The notes under the pieces were generated by a model, which had not been told where the DNA came from, ran no database searches, and worked only from the letters and a program-made list of their open reading frames with translations. A stretch of DNA of 64,000 nt from Euryarchaeota archaeon (GTDB taxonomy: Archaea > Thermoplasmatota > SW-10-69-26 > JACQPN01): positions 41,824 to 105,823 of the forward strand of contig JACQPN010000020.1 of NCBI GenBank assembly GCA_016207515.1, read 5' to 3'. Below, piece by piece: positions 45,281 through 53,268 of the stretch (the stretch's first letter is position 1; the number at the start of each line of letters is the position of its first letter). Made by a program: the position numbers and the translations under genes.

Positions 45281-45547
45281 TCATTCCGTGTAACCTTTTT
45301 CCCTTGCGAACACTTCGAGTACCCTGACTTCCTTTCCCGCGACGACATAAACGACGCGATAGCGGCCCGCGCGTAGGCGGTTCTTTGGTGGTTTTGTCGC
45401 TTGCAACCGCTTGACATCGACACCGGGGCGCGATGTCAACGGGTCGTCGGCGAGTTGGACGAGAGCCTTGCGGATGTTTCGTTGCACGATTGCGGGCAGC
45501 CGACCAAACTGTTTTTCGAAGGTTCGCGACACGAGGACGCGGTACAT
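45281..45547 (-). CDS. RelE/ParE-like toxin
   Basis: The 88-residue protein (MYRVLVSRTFEKQFGRLP) has the RelE/ParE pattern: IVQRNIRKALVQLADDPL, then KNRLRAGRYRVVYVVAGKEVRVLEVFAREKGY. Catalytic-type Arg and Tyr are present (RAGRYRVVY). Such toxins cleave ribosome-bound mRNA or poison gyrase. Its ATG overlaps the antitoxin stop by four bases. It is chosen over a longer frame of 105 residues. Confidence 0.88.
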   Translation of the reverse strand: MYRVLVSRTFEKQFGRLPAIVQRNIRKALVQLADDPLTSRPGVDVKRLQATKPPKNRLRAGRYRVVYVVAGKEVRVLEVFAREKGYTE

Positions 45548-45756
45548 CAAAGGTCCTCGAGAGGGATGAATTCGTCCTCTTCGAGGATCTTGTTCCAACG
45601 GGCGTCAAGCTTTTTCCAACCCGCGTCCTGGATGAGGCGGCGGATGATGTCGTCGTACGACTCTCCTTTGGAGCCGAATCTTTTCAGCATGTCGCGCGTC
45701 GTGGGCTTCACCGAGATCGTCGTGTCCATGGACCCCATGGATTCCATGGCTTTCAT
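45547..45756 (-). CDS. Antitoxin of the RelE-like pair
   Basis: The 69-residue protein has a DNA-binding ribbon-helix-helix-like N-terminus (TTISVKPTTRDMLKRFGSKGESYDDIIRRLI) and an acidic C-terminal tail (ILEEDEFIPLEDL) that would wrap the toxin. Start choice is uncertain: ATG codons at 45756, 45747, 45738 and 45729; a CTTATGG box near 45765 favours one of the later ones. Confidence 0.8.
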   Translation of the reverse strand: MKAMESMGSMDTTISVKPTTRDMLKRFGSKGESYDDIIRRLIQDAGWKKLDARWNKILEEDEFIPLEDL

Positions 45757-45940
45757 GGCCCATAAGGGTGTCGGCCATGGGACAAGTCATGTCGTGGCCA
45801 GGTCGCCGAAACTGGCGGACGGTGTCAAGTCGGCGGTACGCATGCCCGAATCCTATGATCCTGTCTTCCATGTGTCGTCCAATGCGCCGGTCATGTGTAT
45901 CCAATGGCGGGGATCCGACGATTCATGATGCGGGACCGTG

Positions 45941-47194
45941 CTAATTCCACTCGCAAGTTCCCTCTGTCGATTGAAAGGGCAATCGAAAATCAAATTCCGC
46001 GCCTAGTCTCGGGTGCACGGTGAAGTTGAAGCTGTAATTCCCAGGGTGGAAACGATGAAAAACCTGGAATACTCCGTACCTTTCCTGGCTTGGCTCCAGC
46101 CGCACGTACGCTAGGCCATATTTGGACACGGCGCTTCCCGCGTCGATTACGGGTTCGGGCGAACGAGAAAGTGCTAACGATTCGTTGTACCACGGGCCCA
46201 GCGACATCGTCACTTGTTCGGGAACCGCCGGTCCGCGAAGTTCAACCGTTTGCCCACCAGCCCCCGACGTTTCCCGTAACGTGACCCAGAAAGTATTCAC
46301 CGAACAGCCTTGAAGGACGAGCGGTGACGTGGCGTTCACCAGCAGAAGTTCAGCAGAGATTTCGAACGATGGAAGGGTATCTCCGCCTACCTGCACCGCG
46401 GCCACGTCCAACGTCACTTTCGATGCGTTAATCCAGCCGGTGCCGCGCCCTTCAACATATAGGTCACCCGACACTGGTTGATCACGGAGACTCCAACCGT
46501 CTTTAGCCCCCCAGGTGGAAATCGTCGAAAACGTCGACAAGAACGCGTAGTCCGTGGCGACCTTAAGATCGCCATCCAGCCACACCAGCCCTTGGACGGT
46601 CTCTACCATCGCCGTCCCAATATCTCCGGTCGAATTCAGTCGAACACGGTCGATTTCTGTTGGTTCCAAGAGCCTGAACTTGAAGACATTCGGATTCCGG
46701 GCGCCGTCGCTATAAGCCGAGGAACTGAACCCGTTTTCGGATGTGCGGAATTGGACTTGTGCGCCTTCGAGAATCAGTTCAAAACCAAAGGCCCAGGTAT
46801 GGTCTACGTCGGACGAGAGGTTCGAGTTGACGAAGCTGGTTCGCACGCCATCGGGGCCGACGAACGTACCCGTCGCGCCCACGAAAACGACGTGTGGCTC
46901 ATAATGCCTGGGGCGTACATGGCCGAGCGGGTGGCGCAAAAAAGAAACCGACTCCCCCTGGGCCTCAATTGTGCCGTCGACAGAGACTGCGCATCTTACC
47001 TCTCCACGAAATGTCATGGGATGAGGCGCACGTAGCCCGGATGACACAGTTACGAGAATTCGTTGGGCCGACCCATCGCCCGAATCACACCCCGGCAGGA
47101 CGGCCGTCAAGCAGCCCGCCCCCGTCGCCAGCAGGAGCCACGAAACAACGGCGCATACCTTGGCGGTCACGAGGAATCGATCATTGGCAGGCAT
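45941..47194 (-). CDS. Secreted protein of unknown function
   Basis: The 417-residue protein has a signal peptide/lipobox-like N-terminus (VCAVVSWLLLATGAGCLTAVLPGC) and a beta-rich mature part with many N-x-S/T sequons and paired Cys. No domain recognised. The frame runs to 47395, but a TATA-like CATTAAAG at 47236-47243 and the signal peptide favour MPANDRFLV. It is divergent from rqcH. Confidence 0.65.
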   Translation of the reverse strand: MPANDRFLVTAKVCAVVSWLLLATGAGCLTAVLPGCDSGDGSAQRILVTVSSGLRAPHPMTFRGEVRCAVSVDGTIEAQGESVSFLRHPLGHVRPRHYEPHVVFVGATGTFVGPDGVRTSFVNSNLSSDVDHTWAFGFELILEGAQVQFRTSENGFSSSAYSDGARNPNVFKFRLLEPTEIDRVRLNSTGDIGTAMVETVQGLVWLDGDLKVATDYAFLSTFSTISTWGAKDGWSLRDQPVSGDLYVEGRGTGWINASKVTLDVAAVQVGGDTLPSFEISAELLLVNATSPLVLQGCSVNTFWVTLRETSGAGGQTVELRGPAVPEQVTMSLGPWYNESLALSRSPEPVIDAGSAVSKYGLAYVRLEPSQERYGVFQVFHRFHPGNYSFNFTVHPRLGAEFDFRLPFQSTEGTCEWN

Positions 47195-47235
47195 GATAGA
47201 GGTTTGCGTTCGTCCAGGTGCGGCGAAGCGTGCAT

Positions 47236-47243
47236 CTTTAATG
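47236..47243 (+). promoter_or_regulatory. TATA-like box of the rqcH-pelota operon
   Basis: CTTTAATG lies 26 bases before the rqcH ATG at 47270; its complement CATTAAAG may serve the divergent secreted-protein gene. Confidence 0.55.
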
Positions 47244-47269
47244 CTCCCCGACCCCATGTCGCCGCATCC

Positions 47270-49393
47270 ATGAAGAAGGAAATGACCTCCTTCGACGTCG
47301 CCGCCGTGGCGCTCGAACTCGATGCCTTGAACGGCGCATGGTTCGACAAGGCCTACCAGACGACGTCGGAGATAATCCTCCGTATGAGGGGACAAGGCAA
47401 GAAAGACATCGTCATCCAGCCGGGCAAAGCGATTTTCTTTTCGGCGACAGACCGGGAGATGCCGACCGAACCGTCACGTTTCGCCGCGACCATACGGTCA
47501 CATCTATCGGGCTCGCGCCTTTCGGGCGCGTCGCAGCGCGGCTTCGACCGAGTCATCGAATTGAGTTTCACGAAGGGCGATGACCGGTACCGCGTCGTTG
47601 CCGAGCTGTTCCGGGACGGAAACGTCGTCCTCGTGAAAGGCGACATCATCATCCAGCCACTGTCCACGCGTTCATGGGCGGCGCGCGAGATCCGTTCCGG
47701 GGAGAAGTACGAATTCCCGCCCCCACGGTTCAACCTCCTCACTGCGAAGCGCGAGGAGATCATGATCCGTTTGGACGCGTCGAAACATGACGTCGTGCGC
47801 GCCGCCGCGCTCGATCTCAATCTCGGCGGACTGTACGGTGAAGAGATCTGCAAGCGGGCGGGTATTACGAAGGGGATGGCAGTGTCGGAACTCTCCCCCG
47901 AAGAGCGGTCGCGTTTCGTCGACGCCCTGTTAGAGATCCTTAGTCGACTAAAGACCTCAGACTTGAGCCCACACACCTACCACAAGGACGGCCGCATCGT
48001 GGAAGTCGCCCCATTGGACCTCATGGTCCACGCACAATTCGAGAAAGAACCCGTGACGTCGCTCTCGGCGGCGCTTGAGAAGATATTTGAGCCGAAACCG
48101 GAGCTCGACCCACGAGAGCTTGAGCTGAAGGCGGAAAAGGAGCGGTTAGAACGACAGATCAGGATCACGGAGGAGTCGGTCCTCGGGTTCAAACGCGAGG
48201 GTGTCGAGGCGAGAGAGTCTGGAGACCTTTTCTTCGCGAACTATGAGCTTGTCGAGGCGCTTTTGAAAAGACTCAAGCAAGGGACGCGCGACGTGGGCTG
48301 GCGGGAGTATGAGGCGGTGCTCGCCAAACAGCGCGAGGACGGGGATGCCCTCGCGACCCAAATCGGGGCACTCGACGGCTCGACCGGGAGTGCCTTCCTC
48401 CTTCTCCCGGATCCGTCTGGTAGATCCGTCAAGGTGAAAGTCGACGTCTCGAAGACGTTGGCGGAGAATTCGCAGGACTATTACGCCAAGGCAAAGACGA
48501 TGAAGGAGAAGGAAGCGGGCGCACAGGTGCCGCTTTCCGAGGCGAAGGCGGCTCTTTCGAAGCTGGAGAAACAGGGCATCAAACTCGCCGACTCCATCGC
48601 ACGAAAAAAAGGAAGACCGAAGCCCACGAAGAAACTCTGGTTCGACACGTACAAGTGGTTCGTCTCAAGCGACGGGAACCTCGTGTTGGCGGGGCGCGAC
48701 GCTGGTTCGAACGAGAAGCTCGTCAAGAAGCACCTCGTCGAGGGGGATCGGTACGCGCATGCGGACGTTCAAGGCGCTTCGTCCGTCGTCGTCAAGAGGA
48801 AGGATGGCGAGGATTCGGTCCCGGAACCGACGCTCGCCGAGGCATGCCGATTCGCCGCCATCAATTCAAAGGCATGGGCACAGCGCGTCGGTTCGACGGA
48901 TGCTTATTGGGTGACGCCCGAGCAGGTGTCGAAGACGCCGGCCCCTGGGGAATACGTGGGACGCGGTGCGTTCATCATCCGTGGAAAACGGAATTACGTC
49001 CAATGCCCGATGAAGTGCGCGATCGGTGAAGTGGAAGTGGAGGGGACCCGCAAAGTCATGGGCGGTCCCGTCTCCGCCGTCGCTTTCCGGTCGACGAAGT
49101 ACGTCGTAATGGAACCGGGCGAGGAGAACCTCGGAAAGCTTGCGTCGGAACTCGGCGACGTCTTCAATGTCCCCGTCGAGGAGGTCCAAGCGGCGCTTCC
49201 ACCCGGTCCCGTGCGCATCGTGGAACGTGTGGGGTTGGAGCGCGGCGCAGACGACGAGAACGATAAGCGCGGCGAGGCCGACGATGAAGGCCACGAGGAT
49301 GGCGAGGACGAACGTGCGGCACGGCGCGGCGACGACGGGAAGAGGAAGGGTGGCGACGGCCACGTGGGCATCGATCCTGGGGCGGATGAATGA
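47270..49393 (+). CDS. rqcH: Ribosome quality control factor RqcH (NFACT family)
   Basis: The 707-residue protein has NFACT-N (MTSFDVAAVALELDALNGAW), a long coiled coil (about 290-350 and 410-450), and NFACT-R with TKKLWFDTYKWFVSSDGNLVLAGRDAGSNEKLVKKH. It is the archaeal NEMF/RqcH that binds split large subunits and can add alanine tails to stalled peptides. The C-terminus is a very charged Asp/Glu/Arg extension. Its stop overlaps pelota by four bases (ATGA). Confidence 0.92.
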   Translation: MKKEMTSFDVAAVALELDALNGAWFDKAYQTTSEIILRMRGQGKKDIVIQPGKAIFFSATDREMPTEPSRFAATIRSHLSGSRLSGASQRGFDRVIELSFTKGDDRYRVVAELFRDGNVVLVKGDIIIQPLSTRSWAAREIRSGEKYEFPPPRFNLLTAKREEIMIRLDASKHDVVRAAALDLNLGGLYGEEICKRAGITKGMAVSELSPEERSRFVDALLEILSRLKTSDLSPHTYHKDGRIVEVAPLDLMVHAQFEKEPVTSLSAALEKIFEPKPELDPRELELKAEKERLERQIRITEESVLGFKREGVEARESGDLFFANYELVEALLKRLKQGTRDVGWREYEAVLAKQREDGDALATQIGALDGSTGSAFLLLPDPSGRSVKVKVDVSKTLAENSQDYYAKAKTMKEKEAGAQVPLSEAKAALSKLEKQGIKLADSIARKKGRPKPTKKLWFDTYKWFVSSDGNLVLAGRDAGSNEKLVKKHLVEGDRYAHADVQGASSVVVKRKDGEDSVPEPTLAEACRFAAINSKAWAQRVGSTDAYWVTPEQVSKTPAPGEYVGRGAFIIRGKRNYVQCPMKCAIGEVEVEGTRKVMGGPVSAVAFRSTKYVVMEPGEENLGKLASELGDVFNVPVEEVQAALPPGPVRIVERVGLERGADDENDKRGEADDEGHEDGEDERAARRGDDGKRKGGDGHVGIDPGADE

Positions 49394-50454
49394 AGGTCAT
49401 CCATCAGGACGCTAGGAATGAAGAACTCAAGGTCAAGGTCGACAGCCTCGACGACCTTTGGCACCTATTCCAGATAATCGAGAAAGGCGACCATGTGAAG
49501 ATGCTCACCTTCAGGCGTATCGAGCTCACGGCGGATGAGAGTGCTCGCGCCGAGAGGGCGGAGAAGAAGCGCATGCTCTTGACCCTCACGGCCGAGACCG
49601 TGGAGTTCCACGAATTCGCCAACCGCCTACGTGTCACTGGGGCCATCGTCGAAGGCCCGCAGGATCACGGCGCCTTCCACACGTTCAACGTGGAGGAGAA
49701 CGACGAAATCACCATCGTGAAGCCCGCGGGCTGGAAGGAGCATCAGCTCATGCGCGTGAAAGAGGCGGTGACAAGCGCGAAACGCCCGTCCGTCGTGTTC
49801 CTCGCGATGGAGGATGGGGAGGCGACGCTCGCCGTCATGCGCCAGTACGGGGTCCGCGAAGTGAACAGCCTCTCGGGCCGCGTCGGCGGCAAGCAGCACC
49901 CCGGGCGCGAGGCTGAGAAGGAGAAGTTCTTCCTCGAAGTCCTCCAATGGGTGCGAGACCTCAAATCGCCGGAGACACCGCTCATCCTCATCGGGCCCGG
50001 TTTCGCGAAAGAGGAATTCATGAAGTTCGGCAAGGAAAAAGAGCCCGCCCTCTTCTCCGGCGCGATCATCGAGAACACCGGCCACGCCGGCATGACCGGT
50101 GTACAGGAGTCGATAAAGCGCGGCGTGGTCGCTCGTGTCCAGAAGGACAATCGCGTCGCGTTTGAAACGCAACTTGTGGAAAAGCTCCTCGAAGCGATCG
50201 CCGTCGCAGGACCCGCCGCCTACGGGGAGGCCGAGACGCGTATCGCGCTTCAAGCGGGAGCGGTTGAAACACTCCTCATATCGGACAAGTTCGTGAGAGA
50301 GCACCAAGGCGAAGGACTCATGCTACTCGCGAAACAGTCGGGAGCGGACGTGAAGATCATCAGCAGCGAACACGAGAGCGGGAGGAAGTTCGGGAGCTTG
50401 GGAGGATGCGGGGCTTTCTTGAGGTACAGGTTGCAGGGACGCGCAGAATCGTGA
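49390..50454 (+). CDS. pelA: mRNA surveillance protein pelota
   Basis: The 354-residue protein is archaeal pelota (Dom34). It has an eRF1-like N-domain (MKVIHQD, DLWHLFQIIEKGDHVKMLTFRR), a central domain and a C-terminal domain with RVAFETQLVEKLLEAIAV and VKIISSEHESGRKFGSLGG. It frees stalled ribosomes with aRF-ABCE1. It is coupled translationally to rqcH, so rescue and peptide tailing may be co-expressed. Confidence 0.95.
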   Translation: MKVIHQDARNEELKVKVDSLDDLWHLFQIIEKGDHVKMLTFRRIELTADESARAERAEKKRMLLTLTAETVEFHEFANRLRVTGAIVEGPQDHGAFHTFNVEENDEITIVKPAGWKEHQLMRVKEAVTSAKRPSVVFLAMEDGEATLAVMRQYGVREVNSLSGRVGGKQHPGREAEKEKFFLEVLQWVRDLKSPETPLILIGPGFAKEEFMKFGKEKEPALFSGAIIENTGHAGMTGVQESIKRGVVARVQKDNRVAFETQLVEKLLEAIAVAGPAAYGEAETRIALQAGAVETLLISDKFVREHQGEGLMLLAKQSGADVKIISSEHESGRKFGSLGGCGAFLRYRLQGRAES

Positions 50455-50520
50455 TCGTTTGCATCGAGACCGGTGAGAGCGCAGTTCCCATGGCTGGCTC
50501 GTTGGCCACCATCGACCACC

Positions 50521-50528
50521 ATAAATAG
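50521..50528 (+). promoter_or_regulatory. TATA-like box of the MNT-HEPN operon
   Basis: ATAAATAG lies 26 bases before the ATG at 50555; two palindromes lie directly downstream. Confidence 0.6.
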
Positions 50529-50564
50529 TAGGATGTTCATCCTAATAGTAGGACATGCATCCTA
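50525..50564. promoter_or_regulatory. Twin palindromic operators of the MNT-HEPN operon
   Basis: Two 16-base palindrome-like sites, TAGGATGTTCATCCTA (50529-50544) and TAGGACATGCATCCTA (50549-50564), are spaced exactly 20 bases apart centre to centre, on one DNA face. Together they form two 20-base direct repeats, 17 of 20 identical. They cover the initiation region and the start codon, as expected for autorepression by the wHTH-NTase. Confidence 0.75.
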
Positions 50565-51148
50565 TTACATGGTCTGAGGCGCTTCTCGGCACCCGAGCCA
50601 AAGTGCGGATACTTCGGCTCCTTGCAAGCGATATCGCGACCGCGAGGACCGGCGGTGAGATAGCGCGCGCTTTGGACATGAGCCCGAACACGGTGAATCT
50701 GGCGCTGAAGGCGTTGCGCGATGAAGGCATCTTGGAGTTCCGGCGGCTTGGAGGCGCCAACGCGATCCGCATGCGCTCCGACCTCACCGTGACTAAAACG
50801 CTTGTCGCATTCTTCGACGGTGAGCGCGAGACCCTGCGCTCAGTTTCGCGCTGCGTTGCCGAGGCCCTGCCCAAAGGCGTGGTCTGCTATCTCTTCGGGA
50901 GCACCGCGCGATCAGACGCCAAACGCCAGAGTGACATCGACCTCCTGATCGTGGCCCAGACGCAAGGTGAAGCGGACGAGGCGATGCACCGTGTGCGCGA
51001 GGCGGTTTCGAAGATCATTCCCTCCAAGATCGATATCATAGCCCTCGGTGCCAGGGAGGCAAAGGAAAAGAGCCGTTCATCGCTCCTTGAGAACGTGCGT
51101 CGCGAAGGACGAAGGCTCTCTCACGCCGATCTGGAGGACCTCTTCTGA
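50555..51148 (+). CDS. wHTH-fused nucleotidyltransferase (MNT antitoxin)
   Basis: The 197-residue protein fuses a wHTH (residues 10-70: TGGEIARALDMSPNTVNLALKALRDEGI) to a minimal nucleotidyltransferase domain with GSTARSDAKRQSDIDLLIV, the GS...DxD motif of MNT. MNT proteins neutralise HEPN toxins, in known cases by adding AMP to a Tyr. Here the fused DNA-binding domain would also repress the operon through the twin palindromes at its start. It overlaps the HEPN gene. Confidence 0.88.
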   Translation: MHPITWSEALLGTRAKVRILRLLASDIATARTGGEIARALDMSPNTVNLALKALRDEGILEFRRLGGANAIRMRSDLTVTKTLVAFFDGERETLRSVSRCVAEALPKGVVCYLFGSTARSDAKRQSDIDLLIVAQTQGEADEAMHRVREAVSKIIPSKIDIIALGAREAKEKSRSSLLENVRREGRRLSHADLEDLF

Positions 51149-51585
51149 ACCCGAGAGCGGGCGGCCGCACCCGCTCCGAAGGCCGCCACCACGCCATCAC
51201 GTACTGGAAAAAGGGCGCTCGCTTCGCCCGTGGCGCGCGACAATGCCTCGAATCGGGCGAGTACGACCCAGCGGCATCGAACGCCATCAATGCCGTCGTG
51301 AACATGACCGATGCCGTATGTGTGCACTACCTCGGCGTCCGTAGCGCCAGCGAGAGCCATCACGAAGCATTGACGCTCCTCGCGACCGTCACCGAGATGG
51401 ACGTGAAAGCGCGGGACGGAATCGCCCGCCATCTTGAGAATCTCCTCGGGATGAAAAGCCTCTCACAATACGAGGCGAGACTCCTCACAAGAACCGAGGC
51501 TGAGCGGGCCGTGGAGCAGATGGAAAGGGCGAGCGCGGCGATCAAAGGACTCGCGGAAAGACTCGGATGGGCCGTCGTGGATTGA
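51145..51585 (+). CDS. HEPN-domain toxin with a possible CTG start
   Basis: The frame gives 146 residues from a CTG that overlaps the MNT stop (CTGA). It reads as a full HEPN protein: ITYWKKGARFARGARQCLESGEYDPAASNAINAVVNMTDAV, then GVRSASESHHEALTLL with the R-x5-H RNase-type motif. The first ATG/GTG is at 51298, which would remove the first two helices and is implausible. Either CTG is the real start, as in rare archaeal cases, or an upstream base is wrong. HEPN toxins cleave RNA; MNT is its antidote. Confidence 0.72.
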   Translation: MNPRAGGRTRSEGRHHAITYWKKGARFARGARQCLESGEYDPAASNAINAVVNMTDAVCVHYLGVRSASESHHEALTLLATVTEMDVKARDGIARHLENLLGMKSLSQYEARLLTRTEAERAVEQMERASAAIKGLAERLGWAVVD

Positions 51586-51756
51586 CGACGGACTCAGGGG
51601 CCGGCCGAGGGGGTTCGCTGAGGTGAGCCACGGGTCGAATAGAGTGCTCCCGTTTTCCCATAAAACTTGGTCTGAGAGGTCCCCATGTCCCCTTCACCCC
51701 CATCTCCCTGTTTCCCCCCGCGAGAGGTCATGTAGTCGCCGCTCCAAGGTTGGTGC

Positions 51757-52491
51757 GTGGTCTCGCGGCGGTTCTTCGTCCTGTGGTTCCCGATGTTTTC
51801 GGTCCTGGCCCTGCTGTTTTCCACGTTTGTCGCCGCCGCACAACCGGAAGACAGCAGGGCCGGCGACCCGATCTCGATCCTGTCGCAGGAGTCTTATGTC
51901 GTCAGTTTCGTGAAGGAGACTCGTGTCATCAAGCTCAATGGTCACCTCAATGGGGGCGAGTCCCGCGATGTCCCGTTCCGGATCGACGAGAACAACGTCA
52001 CTCGCGTGGACTTCCTCCTCACTTGGGGCGAGACGGACGACGAGCTAGGCGTCACTGCGCTCGACACTTTCCGTCTCCAGCCGGTGATGGCCGATGGCCG
52101 CATGATGGAGGCGCGTGAATCCCACGACGGGTTGATCTTCAGGAACAGTCCCACGATGTCTCGCGTCCCTGACGACTTCGAGACTGATTCAGAAGGCGCG
52201 GCATTTGAAGCGGAGCTCAAGGCTCGTTCGTCGACGGTGGGGTCAGGCACGTGGAAGGCCCGATTGACGCTCGTTGCCACCGGAAGCTCCGACAACACGG
52301 TCGACAAGGGGAACGATTGGAGCCTCACGGTGACGGTCCACCATTACAGGGCGTCCGTCATGCGTAGCGTCCATCTCTCGGGCCCGGCGGGGGCGGTGGA
52401 TCCAGGTTTCCCGTGGCCTCTAGCGTCGATGGGGTTGCTGGTCACGTTCCTTTCCGTGGGGACCGTGAGCAGGCTCCGTTCGAGAAAATGA
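51757..52491 (+). CDS. Secreted, C-terminally anchored protein
   Basis: The 244-residue protein begins at GTG with a signal peptide (FVLWFPMFSVLALLFSTFVAAA), has a beta-rich extracellular part, and ends in a transmembrane helix (FPWPLASMGLLVTFLSVGTV) with basic tail RLRSRK. No family recognised. Confidence 0.65.
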   Translation: MVSRRFFVLWFPMFSVLALLFSTFVAAAQPEDSRAGDPISILSQESYVVSFVKETRVIKLNGHLNGGESRDVPFRIDENNVTRVDFLLTWGETDDELGVTALDTFRLQPVMADGRMMEARESHDGLIFRNSPTMSRVPDDFETDSEGAAFEAELKARSSTVGSGTWKARLTLVATGSSDNTVDKGNDWSLTVTVHHYRASVMRSVHLSGPAGAVDPGFPWPLASMGLLVTFLSVGTVSRLRSRK

Positions 52492-52574
52492 CTTGAGGAT
52501 CGCCGGCGTAGGATTTACTGCCACGTTGGGAGTCATCTTCTTAGGTATCGGCGTTGCCACGTGTCAGCACCGAT

Positions 52575-53144
52575 TCATGGGGGCTCCCCTTCGGCCGCTA
52601 CATTGAGGTTCAACTTGTACGCTCCGAGCATCAAGAGTCCTATTCCGCTCGTGAGCGCCATCACGGCGCCCGCGTAGAGGGGATCCACGCGCAAAGCGAG
52701 CAACGACGCTGCGGTGGCCAGGTTCCCTTTCGCATACCAACTCCGCCCCGCGTCGGGAGCGCTTCTGTCGACACCGATGAGGAACCCCGCGACGATCGCG
52801 GTGGGGATGGCACCGAATGTCTGGAAGCCCACGGCGTATCCGAGGAGGATGAAGGCGAGGCCGGCGGTCGTTCCCGCAATGAGCCCCATCTTGACGGAGG
52901 AGGGGCGTCTCATTTGGGGCCGTCCTTGGCGGCCGAGCTCGAGGCCGAAAGAGAGAAGTGTCGCGACGATGAAGGCCGGTGCCCAAAGGAAGGGAAGTGG
53001 AAAGGGGTCGGGGCCGGTCACAGTCGACAGCGCGTATGAGAGGTGGATGAGTGAAAGTGCCATGCCCCAGACGATGTAGGTCCACGCGCGCGTAGACTCC
53101 CGAGCGACCGTTTTTTCCCCAAGATGGTCCGCCGTCGTCTCCAA
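52575..53144 (-). CDS. Multi-spanning membrane protein, unknown
   Basis: The 189-residue protein has about five or six hydrophobic helices (for example YIVWGMALSLIHLSYALSTV, FLWAPAFIVATLLSFGLEL and LIAGTTAGLAFILLGYAVG). No family recognised. It is divergent from xseA. It resembles in layout the membrane protein at 22448-23074, and may be a distant relative. Confidence 0.65.
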   Translation of the reverse strand: METTADHLGEKTVARESTRAWTYIVWGMALSLIHLSYALSTVTGPDPFPLPFLWAPAFIVATLLSFGLELGRQGRPQMRRPSSVKMGLIAGTTAGLAFILLGYAVGFQTFGAIPTAIVAGFLIGVDRSAPDAGRSWYAKGNLATAASLLALRVDPLYAGAVMALTSGIGLLMLGAYKLNLNVAAEGEPP

Positions 53145-53246
53145 GGGTCCCTTCTCCGATCGACCGATGCGCCCACATGTACGTCCCGGATCGGGCGCGA
53201 TGGGAGGCTTGATTCGCCCACCCGTCCCCGAAGAAACCCCAAATAG

Positions 53247-53254
53247 CCTATAAG
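53247..53254 (+). promoter_or_regulatory. TATA box of xseAB
   Basis: CCTATAAG ends 14 bases before the GTG at 53269. The initiation site may fall within the first codons, so a later start cannot be excluded, but it shows an archaeal promoter. Confidence 0.5.
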
Positions 53255-53268
53255 CATTCTAGCGAGAC

